From Limnoperna fortunei (taxonomy: Eukaryota; Mollusca; Bivalvia; Mytilida; Modiolidae): DNA of 64,000 bases. The notes beneath the pieces were generated by a model, which was given only the letters and a program-made list of their open reading frames with translations, did no database searches and was not told the origin of the DNA. Below, one piece after another: positions 10,311 through 20,949 of the stretch (its first letter is position 1; each line of letters opens with the position of its first letter). The stretch spans positions 35,041,080 to 35,105,079 of the forward strand of contig OX104115.1 in assembly GCA_944474755.1 (NCBI GenBank), in the 5' to 3' direction. The position numbers were made by a program, and so were the translations under genes.

Positions 10311-11935
10311 AACATACCTGACATTATTCTTTTCATCAACGAAACCAACATTTGAAATCAATAAATCATATATGATTAATTGAAATGTTTTCTTGGGCAC
10401 CATATACTTTTGACAGAAATCAACACTAAAAACTACATTAAAACTGCATTAAGGACATATCCTACTATTCGATCTTCATATGATATTTTCTTAATATTTT
10501 GTCTTAACTTTCCTTATGACAAAATCCTTAAATAAAGCTAACAAAAATTAGTGGTCACCGACCGTATTAAAAAGTGATGACGTCATCTGTATCATCTGTT
10601 TTAGGGTACTAGGATTATGTGTTATTTTAGTTTCCCATAGTTTACTGTTAGAATAAACTTAAATTGTTTTGAAGGCTTCATTGCATGTAGAAAACAACTA
10701 TGCCATAATCTATTTAAAATACGTAAGTTTCGAGCATAAATGTGGAATTAATACGTTCCCGCCATTTTTGTTATGCACTCGGAATACACAAAATCGCAGA
10801 TCGCAAGAAACTGTCCTATCATAATAAAACTATATTTCACAGAAGATAGATGATAACTTACTCTCCAAATTGAATAAATAAAAAGATATGGTCACCGAAT
10901 CACGGGAAAAAATATTTGAGAAAAATCAGTATAGGCCAGAATTGGCGGAAGGAAAGGGCTCGTTTTTCTTCGTATAAACTGCAATATCTTTTCTAGATTT
11001 GTAGCGCAGAATACAATCAGGAAAGTAAAATAGTTCTTTTGTGTATGTTTGCTATTGCAAAGTGATTTAGTTTTTTCCCAAATTCTAAAAGGCTTTATTG
11101 CTTTTTTACTCATAAAAAAACCTCTAAGTTGATCCATAAAGAGTACGGTAATTGAAATGGAAATTTCGCGGAATTTTGACGACGACGTCATAAACGAATT
11201 ACGAAACAGAGTTACCAAGAAAAAGAATGATCCTCATTTTCATGTTAGGGTTTTCATATGGAAACGTCTTGTTCAAATGAAACATGTTAATATAATTTAT
11301 GCATCTGGTTAAAAATTGCTTCATTAAATGGATGCTTTAATATTGGATCCTCGGGGACGGTGGAATTAGGCTTAGGGTAGCTGTTTTAGCCTAGGAACAG
11401 CATCCTTGACCTAAGACAACTTGGACATAATAAATACTGGTCCAATATTAAAACACCTGATGTTGATGTCTTAAGAAATGTTATACTTCTTTATGATCAA
11501 GGTTAATCAAAATTTGCTCAACTACGCCCTGCACAAACCGCATGAATGTGCATGTCGAAAAGATAAAGAGCAACAACCGATCTGAACTTTTGCGACCAAA
11601 CTTTTCATACCTGTTTTTTAATAGTCAAAATTAAGTGATATTTTTCCAATTAGATTTCCCCATTTAATTTTAGTTTGGACTGAATATAGCTAAAATACGT
11701 TTTGCTAGACGTTAAGCAGCCAGTCAGACAGAGTTTTAGTCTTCTTTTTTGTTATAAATTTACAACATTAGTTCGCCCCCTTTTAGATAATCCCAAATTA
11801 GCAAAGCCTTTTTCCAAACCTTGAATTAAATGAGCTCACTTACAGTAATTGTAGTTCTTAGTACTTATTCGATGGGTCATTTCTTATCTTTTCAATACAT
11901 AGTCTGTACAGGTCATTACAGAATATACAACGACC
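10311..11935. other. Intergenic DNA upstream of C1q gene A
   Basis: No exon found. A weak inverted pair, ttaatattgga (about 11338) and tccaatattaa (about 11443), brackets about 100 bases. Otherwise unremarkable until the promoter-proximal motif at 11875. Confidence 0.45.
11875..11890 (+). promoter_or_regulatory. Conserved upstream motif, C1q gene A
   Basis: ggtcatttcttatctt lies 45 bases before the start codon. Near-identical words stand 39 bases before genes B (19406-19425) and C (43614-43633). Conservation and position suggest a promoter or 5' UTR element; which of the two is not known. Confidence 0.5.
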
Positions 11936-14900
11936 ATGGACACAAACCTTGTATGGCTCTTACCTCTGCTGTGTTTTATTAATGCAGAAATCACTACAAG
12001 GACATCTCGAATTGGTAAATATCCTTCCTGTTTGGTTGACAGAGTCAAGAGTTCCATTTATTGTTACTGTACACGATGTGTAGCGTAACATTTGTGAGTA
12101 CAGTTTACTGGGTCAACGTTCTAGTGTTCTACTAATTGTTTCTGCAAATAAGGCGACTGTAGTTTATTAATTCACCACACGACATTGACAGCTATAAGTT
12201 GTGATACACAGCTCACTCTTTGTAAAACATAATTCGGTGTCATTCTTCTACTTAGACCATAGTAAAGTGCTCTCGACCAATGAAAACGTCTAATTTTTTA
12301 TCTAAAATTAAGTATGTATTTCGTCAAAATCTGGAAAATTAGCGATTGATACAACCTATGTGATACAAAACCTTGTATCATCTATATATGTGATACAAGA
12401 TGTACTTTTGTCGGAACTACTTCCTGACGTCACAATGAATGGTATAACCAATGATTCGGTAAGTGACTTTCATTCTATGAATGAGATATGACGTCATAAT
12501 ACGCGTGACGTTATGGCCTATATTTTATAAACAAATGCTTCGTTGAATGTTAAATTTTAAATTTTAAACATTCAGTTTTGTTCGACCCTTTTTATACTTC
12601 TTAATTTTAGATTAACTTATTACATACATTTAAGTGTGGGTACAACTACCTGTATCACGTCTCGACAGTTGCATACATTCCGCATCACAACTCGACGCTG
12701 CGCGTCTCGTAGTGATACGAATGTACACAACTGTCTCGACGTGATACAAGAAGTTGTACCTACACATAATGTATGTAATGTGTATGTATGTCTTATTTGT
12801 GAAGACCATGACATTTTCATGGTCTTCATAAAGGATTAACTTTTGTTTAAAATTGTAAGGGACTAGACTATAATTGCCCAGGGCATAATTTGGTATTAAG
12901 AAATGTGAGGAATTGCTCAATTAATAAAGAAGACACATTTTGAATAAAGTATAAAATGTACACATAAATAGTTTATTTATTTTCATAACTCTTTTTTCCA
13001 TTAAAAAAAACAACTTTTGAAACAGAATTAGGCAATGTAATAGTAAGAACATCATCATCATCATTTGACTCTTACTTGACAGTATTTACAGTTGATTTAG
13101 TGTTTTCCTTTGTACTTAATTGTGGTCTTTTGTCCTAATCTTGTGGTTTCGGTGGTTGAAGCGTATTGCGCATTTTCAGACATAGACTCAAGAGGGCGTT
13201 TGTAAAAATCCACAGCGTTTGAACAATGTCCACGTCTTGATTTGATTACAAGGTCATCATACCCAGCATTGAAAAGAGTTGTGGCACAAGTTAATTTACC
13301 GGAATGGTTTGTTATCACTTTATTGTTAACATTAATGCCTGCATTTTGAAAAAGCTCTTTCATTTTAGACATATTTATGCAGATGGACTGCGTACTAAAT
13401 CTAGGCCGTCCACCAAAAGAGCAATGTGGAAGCGGTTTCCTATAAAACCGCCCTTGTCTCGGAATAAGCGATAAATATTTATCATAAATTTTAACTATAC
13501 ATCTTGGGTTTGTTGGATCACTTTTTTGAGAAATTCTCTTAACATCAACACTTCGGTAATAAAGACCATATGTTTTTACATAATCGTCCAGTATAATTGA
13601 AATTTAGCACCACACGAGTCGGTTGATATAGAAAACTGTGATGTATCAAGAGCTTTGTGCCGTTATCCATACCTCTGAACCCGAACAATTTGCAGTTATA
13701 GAAAAACACAATATTACTTATTCCAGAAGCAGTCTCTGTATTAAAAACACCAGAATCCCACAACTGTGCTTCATCAGGTGGAAGAACGGGGTTTGCATGT
13801 TTGGTATCTGTTCCAATACCCTGAATGGTTAGTTCCTTCATTCTGCTATCTAGACATTTTCGGAAAAAGGCTAATACGATGTCATCAAACTATTAACACA
13901 TTCTGATCCTTATATATACCAGTCAGATTAATAAATTGTAATCATGCAATTAAATATCTCTTGACCACTTTACAATGGTCTAAGTTTGTAAGAATATGAT
14001 AATCCCTGTCTTCATGATTAGTACTCGCTACCGCTCGTACATAATCATGAAGACAGGGATTATCATATTCTTACATTTTTTCTTAAAGCCACATGATTAC
14101 GTGCTAAGTGTTCACATGCTCCAGTAAACTAAACTACACACGTCTTTAAAGGATTAAAACTTCCTATTTCCACAGGAGAGGTACGCAGACCGCTGTCGCA
14201 CTCGTCCCTAAGGAACTAACAATTTTGTAATGGGGGGGGGGGGGGAGGAAATCAACGATTTCTTATTTTGTTCAGGGGCGAAAATTCGTTTTTAAGATAA
14301 CAAATGTGGTTGATCACTTAAATGATTGGTGTATATCTTTATATATTGTTCTATTGTTTATTTGTTTATCATCTAGTTCGTCCACTATTGACCACGTGGT
14401 CTGTCAACATTGAGGTTGTGGGTTCGAGTCTCACTTCTGTCACGTTGTACTCAACTCTAATCTTAATTGACAAGGATCGCCTGTTTTCCTTCCGAAGGTC
14501 GGAATTTTTCTCTACTGCGGCTTAACGCCATGATTTAGCTGAAAAGTTGCCCTAAGTGGAGTCAAGCATCATTAATACAAAACGTTTATTGTTTGTTTGT
14601 TTGAATGTTGTTTAACGCTACTTTCAGCAATTATTCAGCTATATCATGGCGTCCAGTTTTTATTGAGGGAGGAAGCCGGAGTACCCGGAGAAAACCCCCG
14701 ACCTTCGGTAGGAAAACTAGCAATCCTTGTCAATTAAGATTGGAGTCGAACGCACCCTGCGCGCAGTGAGGCTCGAACCCGCAATCTCAGTGTTGACAGA
14801 CCACGTGATTAATAGTAGACGAACTACCTTAACTACTCGGCCACCGTGGCCCCCCAAAAACGTTTATTATCATTGTCGATAACATGCCACAGATTATACA

Positions 14901-16855
14901 CATTTTCTACTTCATTAGCTACTATAATACAATAACAAAAAAAAATCAATAAATTTTAGATATTTTGGAGTCATGAACACAAATTGAGTAGACTTATTTA
15001 ACTTATCTGCTAGGGGAAGCAGAGCTTTAATTAGATAAAATATATTTGTGACCTGAAACAATGAAAAATTCTTCTGATACACGTCACAATATAATTCCCT
15101 TTGATCTTCCAACACTTACGATAGATTTTACACTTACGACTTTTTGTGAAATCGACTCTTGAACTGAAACATGCAATGGCATCAATCGGGTTAAGGACAG
15201 TAATTTATGAATCAAAAGTATTTTTATCGCGATCAAAGATGTTTGCAATAAATTATTCACAAAAAACACAAGATTGTTATTTGATTGTGTGGTTGCTTAA
15301 TTTCGCGCTTGCTTTATTAATTGTTTTAGCTAATTATAATATTTTTGATTTGTGTATACGAGTTTTATTTCACGAGTTATAACAGGTCAGCTTTTTATTT
15401 CAGCGAAACTGCGAGATAACTTGAAAGTTGTGAACGCGATTATCCAACAGCAAAGAATGGCTTTTAGTATGTTAAAGACAAAACTGGAAATCACCGAATC
15501 TGATCTGAAAGAACTGACAGATTATCACACAGGCAAATATCAAATAGTAAATTGTTAAGTTGCGAGAACCGAGAACCTTGAAATTTGTATAAACAACATG
15601 ACATTACAAAGATCATATGCTTATCATACTCTCCACTGCACTGCACTATGAATAACAGTATATCAGTTTAGTAAGCTATAAATAATTACGTCGTGGTCGC
15701 AGCACTAAAACAATCATGAAGGAAAGATGTGTAGATATATTTTAATCAATAGAAGTGAATTGGATACTCCCCAAACATTGACTACACTAATAACTAATAA
15801 ACTACACTAATGTTTATATAAGCAAACTATATAGCAGGGTCAGCCAAGTGTTCTACGAAGTCTTCTTACCAAAACATATATTTTAACAGCTGTTGACAAT
15901 GGGGTATCATAATGCCAGACAAGCTAATATCTGTTGCAAGTAAAACAGGATATCCCGACTCTTCCGGAACACTAGATTTCACCCCCTTTAGATTGTTGTG
16001 TTTTTAAGCGCTTTTACTTGTTTTATTCGTGTGTTTTAAGTGGGCCGCGAATTTGTTATATCTTACATAGATATTTGAACATGCCTACCTGTGTACTTTG
16101 CTTTAGTTATGTTAGTACATAAGTCAAGACACTATTGAATCAAATATTTTACACAGACACTACTTGTTGTAAGTGAAATATAAAATAAACATGAAGGACT
16201 TGTTTTGTGCTCTTTGAGTGTTTGGCAAATCTAATCTCCGGAGCATAGCTCATACCTGCCCCGTTTCATTCACTGCATCAATTAAGAAAAATGCATTTTT
16301 GGATTCCCGAAGCTTTAATGGCCTTTCCTTGATGAGAACAACTCCAAACATATTTATTGTATCCTATATAACTGAGACAAAATAGATGTAATGAACTGTA
16401 ACGTTGTATTCATCTACTCTGCAGGTAAACGACAATCATCAAGCACAGCGCCTGTTGTTGGATTTACAGCAGCGATCACTCACAATAAAGTTGGTCTTCA
16501 ACAAGGACAGACTCTTATTTACGAAACAGTACTGACTAACGTCTATGGCGGATACAATAACACAACAGGGATGTTTACTTGTCCGGTCAGTGGCCTTTAT
16601 GAGTTTGCTGCTTCTATTGTTTCTTCCAATCATCACGATAACAGAGTGGATGCTGCATTGGTCAAAGATGGAGTAGTACTAGTACATATGAGCGCCCATG
16701 AATTAGGATTCGACACCGGGTCACACGTTGTCATGACGCATTGTAATCAGACTGAAAACGTGTGGGTCAAACATGTAGCTACACCACATGGTTCAAATCA
16801 AATGGTAGCAGCAAGACCAAGCTATTTTTCGGGACATTTAATTAACGCTGATTAA
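11936..16855 (+). CDS. Secreted C1q-domain protein, gene A (three exons, 212 aa)
   Basis: Exons 11936-12014, 15404-15532 and 16425-16855. Residues 1-17 are a signal peptide (MDTNLVWLLPLLCFINA). Residues 28-66 form an amphipathic helix suited to a coiled coil (LKVVNAIIQQQRMAF). Residues 78-212 are a C1q domain: PVVGFTAAI at the start, then GMFTCPVSGLYEFAAS, and YFSGHLIN at the end. Such proteins trimerise through the C1q head; in bivalves many act as lectin-like pattern-recognition proteins, but the ligand here is unknown. Intron 1 has a GT donor. Intron 2 uses an apparent GC donor (ACAG|GCAAAT); all phases agree (phase 1). If intron 2 were retained, translation would stop eight codons later. 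A poly(A) signal lies at 16897. Genes B and C are paralogues with the same exon sizes. Confidence 0.92.
12620..12785. repeat. Imperfect palindrome of about 165 bp
   Basis: Left arm words acatacatt, gtacaact, tgtatcacgtc, gacagttg, tacattc and cgac recur inverted in the right arm, centred near 12703 on 'gctgcgcgt'. Small mismatches and indels are present. It resembles a foldback or MITE. Open frames on both strands here come from the palindrome. Confidence 0.75.
12801..12827. repeat. Perfect 11-bp hairpin, 5-base loop
   Basis: gaagaccatga, loop cattt, tcatggtcttc. Lies 15 bases after the large palindrome. No T-run follows, so it is not a simple terminator. Function unknown. Confidence 0.7.
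13097..13870 (-). pseudogene. Crypton-like tyrosine recombinase relic
   Basis: Reverse strand. The upstream part reads MKELTIQGIGT, EAQLWDSGVF and FFYNCKLFGFRGMDNG. After a frame change near 13560-13620 it continues QGRFYRKPL, then INMSKMKELFQNAGI, NHSGKLTCATTLFNAGY and RRGHCSNAVDFYKRP. This is the catalytic region of DUF3504-type tyrosine recombinases found in Crypton elements and their domesticated relatives: H-x-G-[RK] box, later GH and the Tyr nucleophile. The usual R of HSGR is K here. The N-terminal part and an intact frame are missing, so the copy is dead. It sits in intron 1 of C1q gene A, antisense. Confidence 0.75.
13987..14075. repeat. Perfect 34-bp inverted repeat (hairpin), 21-base loop
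   Basis: Arms 13987-14020 and 14042-14075 are exact reverse complements, including aatccctgtcttcatgatta and its complement. The loop, gtactcgctaccgctcgta plus ca, is itself nearly symmetric. Non-coding, in intron 1 of C1q gene A. Comparable but less perfect hairpins lie at 30337-30476 and 63319-63450. Confidence 0.95.
14371..14580 (+). mobile_element. SINE family 1, partial 5' end
   Basis: Begins inside the tRNA-like head (agttcgtccactattgac) and keeps the B box ggttcgagtct, the body (cttaattgacaaggatcgcc) and a shortened tail. Diverged from the copy at 4622. Confidence 0.85.
14591..14856 (-). mobile_element. SINE family 1, full length, inserted beside another SINE
   Basis: Reverse-strand copy from the tail (tgtttgtttgaatg) to the head with A box (ccactcggccaccgtggcc-like, one change). 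It is flanked by aaaacgtttatt at 14579-14590 and 14857-14868, a perfect 12-bp duplication. The target was the 3' end of the preceding SINE. Confidence 0.92.
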
Positions 16856-16896
16856 ATTGTGTTGTAAGCTTATCTTTTTAATGTTTGATAGATTGT

Positions 16897-16902
16897 AATA
16901 AA
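16897..16902 (+). terminator. Poly(A) signal of C1q gene A
   Basis: AATAAA 42 bases after the stop codon. The same context is kept in the duplicated fragment at 41178-41183. Confidence 0.7.
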
Positions 16903-17462
16903 TACTACAGTTGAAGGCAATAACAGAATACAGAACACCAAGGACAAATACCAAAGGAAACATACCAAACAAAAACAACAAAAAGTCAAGTGGCAGTTAC
17001 AAATCCGGATGTAGAATCATACACAGCGCAACACAAAAACCAAAAACACAAAATATAAAGAGAGAAACCCGAACTCTATAAAAACCATGGGTGCACTCAG
17101 GTGCTCCGGACGAGTAAGAGTGCCTGCCTCTAATTAGACACCTGTCTAGTTACTCATTGTCATGTCTAGGAAAAAGTCAAACCTAGGAATAGGAAATACT
17201 ACCTATGACTCAGCGAAAATGTCCGATCGTATTTGAGAGATTGATTTGCCTTAACGATCAATCAAGTCATGGTGACGACCATAGAACTTCTGTAGAAATA
17301 ACATCACCCTAGGTACAACAAACCCTTGTTTGAGTACTTTAGTAGTCAACATCAGTCGTTAGTCTAGAAAATCGGAATACCGAACGCAGGATCTAGAATA
17401 AAGTTGTGAAATGTACACAACGTACGCTGAAGCTGCTGGAATGTTGTTGTCGATGAACCGGC

Positions 17463-17845
17463 TGGGACCATACTGGGACGGTTCCCACTGCTCGACCCAC
17501 AGAGCAGCCCAGCGCGTCCCCGGGTGGCGGATAGGGGAGACCCTCTTATTGGGGGTTGTCAGGTCATAATACGGAAAGCCTGGACGCGGACAACAGTGTG
17601 TAACGTGTTTGGAGAGTGCCACGCTCTTTGCACGATAAAATCCCTTGTAGATTTCGAAAAGAGTAGGCTCATTGTAACCGTTACAAAAGGCTAAATTCTC
17701 CGACACTACCCAATACTCCGTACTTTTCTAGTGGCAGTCAAAATGTTGTTCCCTGTGTCCCATCGCACTCCTTTTTTAATTGATGCATTGTTTGTTAACT
17801 TATTCCCGTACCTGAATATAGCTGACATACTGCTCGCCGGATGTA

Positions 17846-17934
<89 letters not shown>

Positions 17935-17937
17935 ATT
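17463..17937 (+). mobile_element. SINE-like element, family 2, with (CAAT)n tail
   Basis: Inserted into the RT relic; aaccgg occurs at both borders (17457-17462 and 17938-17943). The paralogous RT relic near 41750 lacks it. It starts ctgggaccatactg, has internal words ggttgtcagg, cataatacgg, agtgccacgctct and acaaaaggctaaatt, and ends gaatatagctgacatactgct before the tetranucleotide tail. Two more copies lie at 27474-27845 and 30482-30994. No long open frame, so it depends on a LINE. Confidence 0.85.
17847..17936 (+). repeat. (CAAT)n tail, about 22 repeats
   Basis: Uninterrupted caat tetranucleotides forming the 3' tail of the family 2 SINE. Likely length-polymorphic. Confidence 0.95.
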
Positions 17938-18410
17938 AACCGGAAGTTGACAATTGGAAAATTGAAGTCATCACGTTTGTCGTAGAGTATTGTTTGTAGT
18001 TTTCTTGAGTCGATTCCTAGAAGTAGATCTAAGTAAAAAGCTGACCTTAGTGTCTTTAATTTCAAGCTCGATATTGTAAATTAAATGCCAAAATTGTGCA
18101 TTTTTAAGAGACAGAACATCAATATAACGAAATGTAAAAATGGAGATCTGGACCAGTGTCTTTTTTTTCTTCTTCAGCAGGTCTTCTATGAACTCAGCCT
18201 CATAAGAGTACAAAAACAAAGAGGCCAGGAGAGGAGCACAATTAGTACCATTTGTATTACCAACAGTCTGTTGAAAAACATGTCCTCTAAACATGATGAA
18301 TTTGTTGTCAATCAGAAAATCAAACATATGACAGATATGGTCTTCAGTATATTTAGTATTTGGAACTGTCGAAAAAGACAATTTACTAGGAACTGGCAAA
18401 CTTTAGAATC

Positions 18411-19464
18411 AACAACTTAAATATAGGTTTCACAAAATCACAAATCATTCAACTATCTGATGTCTATGTTTTTAACCCATAAAACATTCTAATAAAAATG
18501 TTTTAATATTGTTTAATTTAAATAATAGAATTTTTAGTATCTTTTTTCTTTAGTACGTAAATGTATAGTTATTTAAAGAAACAAAACAGAACATGTGTAT
18601 ACAAAATAACCAATAAAGCAGTCGTAATGCAATTATTTACACACACCAGATGAACAATAATTCCCATTATCTACTTACTAATATATGGTTGACACTATGA
18701 ATTGTTTATAAAAAAAACTGTGGAATATGTTCAATGATTTAACAAGATTGTATTAATATCTTCAAATATTTCGCGCATATAATTAACCGAGCATGAATAA
18801 TCGCTTGTGATAAATCGGGCAATATAATGCCTTTCAAAAGTAGCGTTTGCGTAGGGAAGAGATCTCTGAAAACTAATAGCAAAAAAACTTTTTTTTTTGT
18901 TATATAAAGAATAGTATTTTGATGCTTTTATGTAAGCACAAAATTAAATTATGCTAGACATTTAGTGAGTAGAGAAAATAATAATTTCCATTCATAATTC
19001 ACAAATGACATTTCATTTTCTACAAATTTGAACCGATATTCTGAAAAAAAAATTATTACTGGTCATCGTGTACACCAGTTTCTGTCTTTTTTAGTTGCTC
19101 ACAAGCCATCAACATGAGAACTGTTTAGTACGCGTTCATTGTTTTGTTCAAGATTAGTATAATATGTATGAAATAAATAAGATGTCCAACTAACCACATT
19201 TTATAAAAATACACATTTACAAAACCAATGACTAAACAACGGAACTTTAATTAATTTACTCTACACCGAACAAAGACAAAAACTGACGCAAGTTACAGAT
19301 GTACCGCGTATTCTCCTACCTATCGGTCCAGTTTACGGAAAGTGTGGATCTGCAATTAATGAGTACTCTGTGACATTACTCGTGGTCCAAAATACTGACT
19401 GTTATGGTTCATTTCTTATTTTATCAGTACATAATATATAATAATTTCATAGTACACAATTAAT
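18411..19464 (+). other. AT-rich DNA upstream of C1q pseudogene B
   Basis: Non-coding. Matches 42211-43671 in copy 2 (shared 'tttagtacgtaaatgtat', 'ttcgcgcatataattaac', 'agttacagat') apart from the SINE inserted at 43114 in copy 2. The motif ggttcatttcttatt at 19406 is the conserved upstream word. Confidence 0.65.
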
Positions 19465-20809
19465 ATGGATAACAAACTTGTCTGGCTTTTATCTATGTTG
19501 TGTTTGATTAATGGCGATATGGACACTATGAATGATAGTATAGGAAAATATCACTGATTAATAGTTTACTGGTCATGGTTCTACCAATTGTTACTGACAC
19601 ACTATGTGTAGTTTAACCTCGGTATATTAAAACAAAAGAGGCTTATGTCGTCTAAACCATTGCGAGAGCATGACTTGTTTTAAACATAACCTCTTACGTA
19701 AAGGTATTATTATGTCTGTATTTCATACTTAATTTGATTACCACTGAATTAGTAGGCCATGATAAAATCCTCGGATTGTCTTTAGAAAAAACAATTTTTT
19801 ATCGTGGGAAATGGCCAGGGAATCTTTTGCAGGAAAGAAAATTCGTCATCAAAAGACGCGTTTAGATTTTTTATTAAATAAATGAATTATACAGTAAAAA
19901 CGAGGGATGCAAAAGATTATAATATTAATATATAATAATACTCCTCAGCATACTTAAAATATTTGATTTTGTACCCAACCCTTTAGGATCGTTACGTTGT
20001 TGGATATTTTATTCCTTCATTATCAACGTTGTAAACAACACAACTGATAAAGTTACGTTTCACACAACATAACTTAGCATTGTACACACAATCCGGTATA
20101 TTTTATTAGTTTTAATGTTATTAAAGCAGATTAGAAATGTTTGCCCTTTCGGAAATCAATAAAAATGTAAAGACGATATTCAAATGAAAATTGATATGAT
20201 GTTTCAAAACGCCAAAAACTTTTTTTGTTTTAATTCATATTTAATAATATGCCTGGCATATACTTTTTCTAAAATCAAGTTTTTAATGGAAAATGTATCT
20301 GCCTTCATATTAGTCTGGTATCCGGTCTATCATTTCTTTCGAATTATATTTGTGTATTTAAAAAGGATACTCACTATCACGTCTAGAACCAAACTTCACC
20401 TAAAGCAACACAATTTACTAGACCGCTAAAACAAGCTCTGATTGATTGAAGTACATGCTGTATTATCTGTTGTTACTTACAAGAGCCCAACGACTTAAAT
20501 CGCGGGCTACCGACAATGGCTCATGAAGGAGTAATATTTTTCTTACCTTCAAAGACTGAAGAGTTTTTACACGATACATTGAAAATTCTAAAAATATGTG
20601 TTTTTTATTAATTGCCTGGCTATTTTTGTTTATATCAAAATCTTATGCTTCTTCGTGTATACTTATTTCATTTCTTTCAGCGAAAGTGCGAGATGACTTG
20701 AAAGTTGTAATTGAGATTATTGACCAGCAACGAATAGCTCTCATCAGGATTAATACAAAACTGGAAACCAGCAAATCAGATTTAAAAGAACTGATGTATT
20801 ACCACAAAG
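19465..20809 (+). pseudogene. C1q-domain gene B, broken: both donors lost, C1q exon missing
   Basis: Exon 1 (19465-19543, signal peptide MDNKLVWLLSMLCLING) and exon 2 (20681-20809, coiled coil AKVRDDLKVVIEIIDQQRI) are exactly as long as in genes A and C, 79 and 129 bases, and still open. The exon 1 donor reads GA instead of GT (ATAG|GAAAAT). The exon 2 donor reads AT instead of the GC seen in A and C (AAAG|ATAAAT). No C1q exon follows: where it should lie, at about +0.75 kb, there is Tc1-related sequence. A normal product cannot be made. Read through, exon 2 ends at a TGA at 20818-20820. Confidence 0.88.
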
Positions 20810-20949
20810 ATAAATTTTGAACAGTTAACTAATTCATTCGGCCAAGTGGTCTGCAAATTGTCATACATAATTGACATAAAGTCTAACAGCTTGATAAATG
20901 GTTTACAGACATACTGTAAGTCCATGTACTCTAAAATATCAAAAAAAGT

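Larger units (their letters stand above)
12015..15403 (+). other. Intron 1 of C1q gene A
   Basis: Far longer than the equivalent introns of B and C (about 1.1-1.2 kb). It holds a large imperfect palindrome, a Crypton-like relic, a perfect hairpin and two SINEs, each listed separately. No other exon is visible. Confidence 0.7.
16915..18410 (-). pseudogene. Reverse-transcriptase relic, copy 2, interrupted by a SINE
   Basis: Reverse strand, lying just after C1q gene A. The RT part (18399 down to 17971) shows LSFSTVPNTKYTEDHIC, VFQQTVG, NGTNCAPLLASLFLYSYEAEF and FRYIDVLSL. The last is the palm YxDD motif with one Asp lost. The C-terminal part (AYVVYISQL, DFLD) resumes beyond a 475-bp SINE at 17463-17937. 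The 3' tail with 'acaaatccggatgtag' and 'gcactcaggtgctccgga' occupies 16975-17180. Frameshifts and the insertion make it non-functional. Its duplicate is 41210-42210. Confidence 0.82.

Noticed and set aside
10131..10403. Overlapping open frames of 72 and 90 codons on opposite strands
   Set aside because: Produced by the 24-bp minisatellite; no splice sites, no recognisable domain.
11338..11455. Short inverted pair ttaatattgga / tccaatattaa
   Set aside because: Only 11 bases of AT-rich pairing over about 110 bases; could be chance.
12620..12920. Three overlapping open frames of 67-96 codons
   Set aside because: They arise from the palindrome; the peptides are not protein-like and mirror each other.
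17359..17706. 115-codon reverse frame
   Set aside because: Chimera of the RT relic and the inserted family 2 SINE.
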